From the NCBI GenBank assembly GCA_029983595.1, contig JASBZD010000050.1:1-8682 (forward strand): 8,682 nucleotides of DNA, written 5' to 3'. Within the stretch, counting starts at the first letter, position 1, and every line of letters starts with the position of its first letter. A program made the position numbers and the translations under genes. The notes under the pieces were generated by a model, which worked only from the letters and a program-made list of their open reading frames with translations, ran no database searches and was not told the origin of the DNA. Shown one piece after another: positions 7,346-8,682 of this stretch. This stretch comes from Peptoniphilaceae bacterium. Its GTDB lineage: Bacteria; Bacillota; Clostridia; Tissierellales; Peptoniphilaceae.

Positions 7346-8506
7346 TTATAATAAACCTTCAAAAACACCAGCCATTAATATAGATAAAGTCGTAACAGTC
7401 GCAAGGCCAGCCACTACATATTTTGGTGTAATAGCATCTAAAATAGCTTCTTTTTCCTCATCATTTTCCGCAACCGCTAGAGCTATCTCATTAGAAATTA
7501 AATAAGTAGCTGGGAAACCTAAAAGTTGAGCTACAGAAACTCCAAGAGCAAGGTTTTTTGAACCAATAATTTTCCAAAGTGGCAATAAATAAAAAGCTAC
7601 AAATAAAATAGCTAAAATAGCCACGAATAGAACAATATTATCTACTAATAGATTACCTAAATCTTCAACTGAAATTTGAGCTAAAGATGGAATAATACTA
7701 GCAAACGCCGCCATATTTAATAAACCAGTAGCTTTAGCCTCATCCATAATACGAGAAGGCACAATACCTAAAGAAGAAACAGTAGCACCTAAAAGTAAAG
7801 ACCAGATAGATAAACTTACTCCAGTAGCCTTACCTATAATAGAAGAAATCCAAACGAATAAAGCAGTAATACCAAGATTTGTAAAAGCTCCATAGTATTT
7901 TTTGTGTTTATCGTAGAAAGTAATCTTCTTAACTTCTAAATCTTCAGTATTATTAATAGAAGGATTTAGTCTATTAGCTCTAAAATCAGCCACAATTTTT
8001 TCAGCTTCTTTTTTACCAAAATAAGAAGCAAAAGGTGTACCAGCAAACTTTTGTATAGCATAAACTAAAGCACCCATAGCAGCAGCCATAGTAAATCCTT
8101 TTTCTAAAGCAGAAGCAGTCATAATTTGAGTAGCCACAATACCACCATTTAAAATAGGAATACTAACTATAGCAGATTCTCTACCTATAAAAGGCATAAC
8201 TATAAAACCAGCCACAACAGCTAAGATCATAGAAATAATAGAAGTAAGTACAGTCTTCCACTCCTTAGCTAACTGTTGTAAGTTAACCATGGTACCCATA
8301 TGAAAAACTAAAAATCCAGTAGTCCACTTAGCAATATCCTTAAGTCCAGCTTGTTCGATAATATCAGGTGGTAAAAACCCAGTCATAAATCCAACAAGAA
8401 ATAACAGCATAATAACAAAAACTGAAGATAATCTAGCTTTAGTTAAAACACCTAAAAAGTCACCAATGGCAAAAATTGCCAACACTAGAAATAGATGATA
8501 AATCAT
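7346..8506 (-). CDS. Polytopic membrane protein, predicted secondary transporter
   Basis: This 386-residue, very hydrophobic protein has about ten to twelve membrane segments, at roughly 1-22, 28-46, 60-76, 86-107, 112-133, 138-162, 208-229, 231-250, 261-280, 290-315, 318-342 and 362-384. A charged cytoplasmic-type loop (about 164-205) splits it into two halves. Each half has a glycine-broken helix followed by an Ala-Thr pair (LNGGIVATQIMT at 119-130 and LLGFPATYLIS at 328-338), suggesting a two-repeat secondary transporter. The layout recalls the glutamate:sodium symporter (GltS) and wider ion-transporter groups, but I cannot name the family. No ATP-binding motif or periplasmic partner is present. 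It is the first gene of an operon with the downstream hydrolase, so the two probably share a substrate. ATG is preceded by a near-perfect Shine-Dalgarno site. Confidence 0.75.
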   Translation of the reverse strand: MIYHLFLVLAIFAIGDFLGVLTKARLSSVFVIMLLFLVGFMTGFLPPDIIEQAGLKDIAKWTTGFLVFHMGTMVNLQQLAKEWKTVLTSIISMILAVVAGFIVMPFIGRESAIVSIPILNGGIVATQIMTASALEKGFTMAAAMGALVYAIQKFAGTPFASYFGKKEAEKIVADFRANRLNPSINNTEDLEVKKITFYDKHKKYYGAFTNLGITALFVWISSIIGKATGVSLSIWSLLLGATVSSLGIVPSRIMDEAKATGLLNMAAFASIIPSLAQISVEDLGNLLVDNIVLFVAILAILFVAFYLLPLWKIIGSKNLALGVSVAQLLGFPATYLISNEIALAVAENDEEKEAILDAITPKYVVAGLATVTTLSILMAGVFEGLL

Positions 8507-8514
8507 TTCTAAAT

Positions 8515-8523
8515 ACCTCCCTT
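8515..8523 (-). promoter_or_regulatory. Strong ribosome binding site of the transporter gene
   Basis: The minus strand reads AAGGGAGGT, nearly fully complementary to the 3' end of 16S rRNA, eight bases before the ATG at 8506. It fixes this start and predicts efficient translation of the membrane protein. Confidence 0.85.
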
Positions 8524-8540
8524 AAAATTAAATTTGTTAA

Positions 8541-8570
8541 ATTATATCATATATATAGTGATAATACTAA
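8541..8570 (-). promoter_or_regulatory. Promoter of the transporter-hydrolase operon
   Basis: On the minus strand TGATATAAT gives an extended -10 (TATAAT is 8546-8541). TTAGTA (8570-8565) 18 bases upstream is a moderate -35. The start would lie near 8534, leaving a leader of about 28 bases that includes the Shine-Dalgarno site. No operator or riboswitch is evident in so short a leader. Confidence 0.55.
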
Positions 8571-8584
8571 GAATTGACCTAATT

Positions 8585-8613
8585 TTTACAAATTACTATC
8601 GCGATTATATAAT
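8585..8613 (+). promoter_or_regulatory. Rightward promoter-like element 1
   Basis: TTTACA (8585-8590) and TATAAT (8608-8613) are separated by 17 bases on the + strand, diverging from the transporter operon. The spacer holds the perfect 8-bp palindrome ATCGCGAT (8598-8605), which stands out in this AT-rich setting and could be an operator. The target gene would lie beyond the window. Confidence 0.5.
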
Positions 8614-8637
8614 TTCAAAAAATAATTAAAAAAAGAG

Positions 8638-8667
8638 TTGACAAGCATATATAGATTTTGTTAATAT
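8638..8667 (+). promoter_or_regulatory. Rightward promoter-like element 2
   Basis: A perfect TTGACA -35 (8638-8643) is followed by TTAATA (8661-8666, 17-base spacer) or TAATAT (8662-8667, 18-base spacer). With the element 25 bases upstream it would make a tandem rightward promoter pair. Transcription would start at about 8673, only about ten bases before the window ends, so nothing can be said of the gene served. Confidence 0.55.
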
Positions 8668-8682
8668 GGTTAAGCTGTCTCA

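Noticed and set aside
1..8682. CRISPR array, insertion sequence, toxin-antitoxin or phage-defence genes
   Set aside because: No regularly spaced repeats, transposase or small paired genes are visible; all long frames are accounted for by housekeeping or metabolic genes.

Overview
This AT-rich window carries mostly AGA/TTA-type codons, and its genes are those of a low-GC Gram-positive bacterium. SecA ends in a zinc-binding SEC-C tail, prfB directly follows secA as is usual in Firmicutes, Shine-Dalgarno sites are strong (AAGGGAGGT), and the tRNA gene encodes its own CCA. An anaerobic Firmicute of the Tissierellia/Peptoniphilaceae type fits, but that placement is a guess from sequence style, not a demonstrated identity.

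Layout. The left two thirds is housekeeping on the + strand. It begins with the 3' part of topA (DNA topoisomerase I, cut by the window edge), which ends at a hairpin terminator. A 187-base intergenic region with several promoter-like elements follows, then secA (TTG start) and prfB (release factor 2) three bases after secA, as one likely transcript. The 319-base gap between prfB and the next protein gene is packed. It holds a 10-bp perfect hairpin after prfB, a near-consensus promoter, a tRNA-Pro(UGG) gene, that gene's own intrinsic terminator, and a second hairpin with T-runs on both sides that can stop convergent transcription.

The right third is a minus-strand two-gene operon. A polytopic membrane protein, probably a secondary transporter, is transcribed first. 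It is followed 21 bases later by a gamma-glutamyltransferase-family Ntn-hydrolase without a signal peptide, of the YwrD-like cytoplasmic type. The pairing suggests uptake of an amidated or gamma-linked small molecule and its hydrolysis inside the cell. The hydrolase appears to have changed the residues that recognise glutamate in classical GGT, so the substrate is open. Upstream of this operon, two promoter-like elements point right, out of the window.

Nothing here is a clearly new system. The parts most worth a second look are the transporter-hydrolase pair, the prfB gene without its usual programmed frameshift, and the dense hairpin arrangement around the tRNA.
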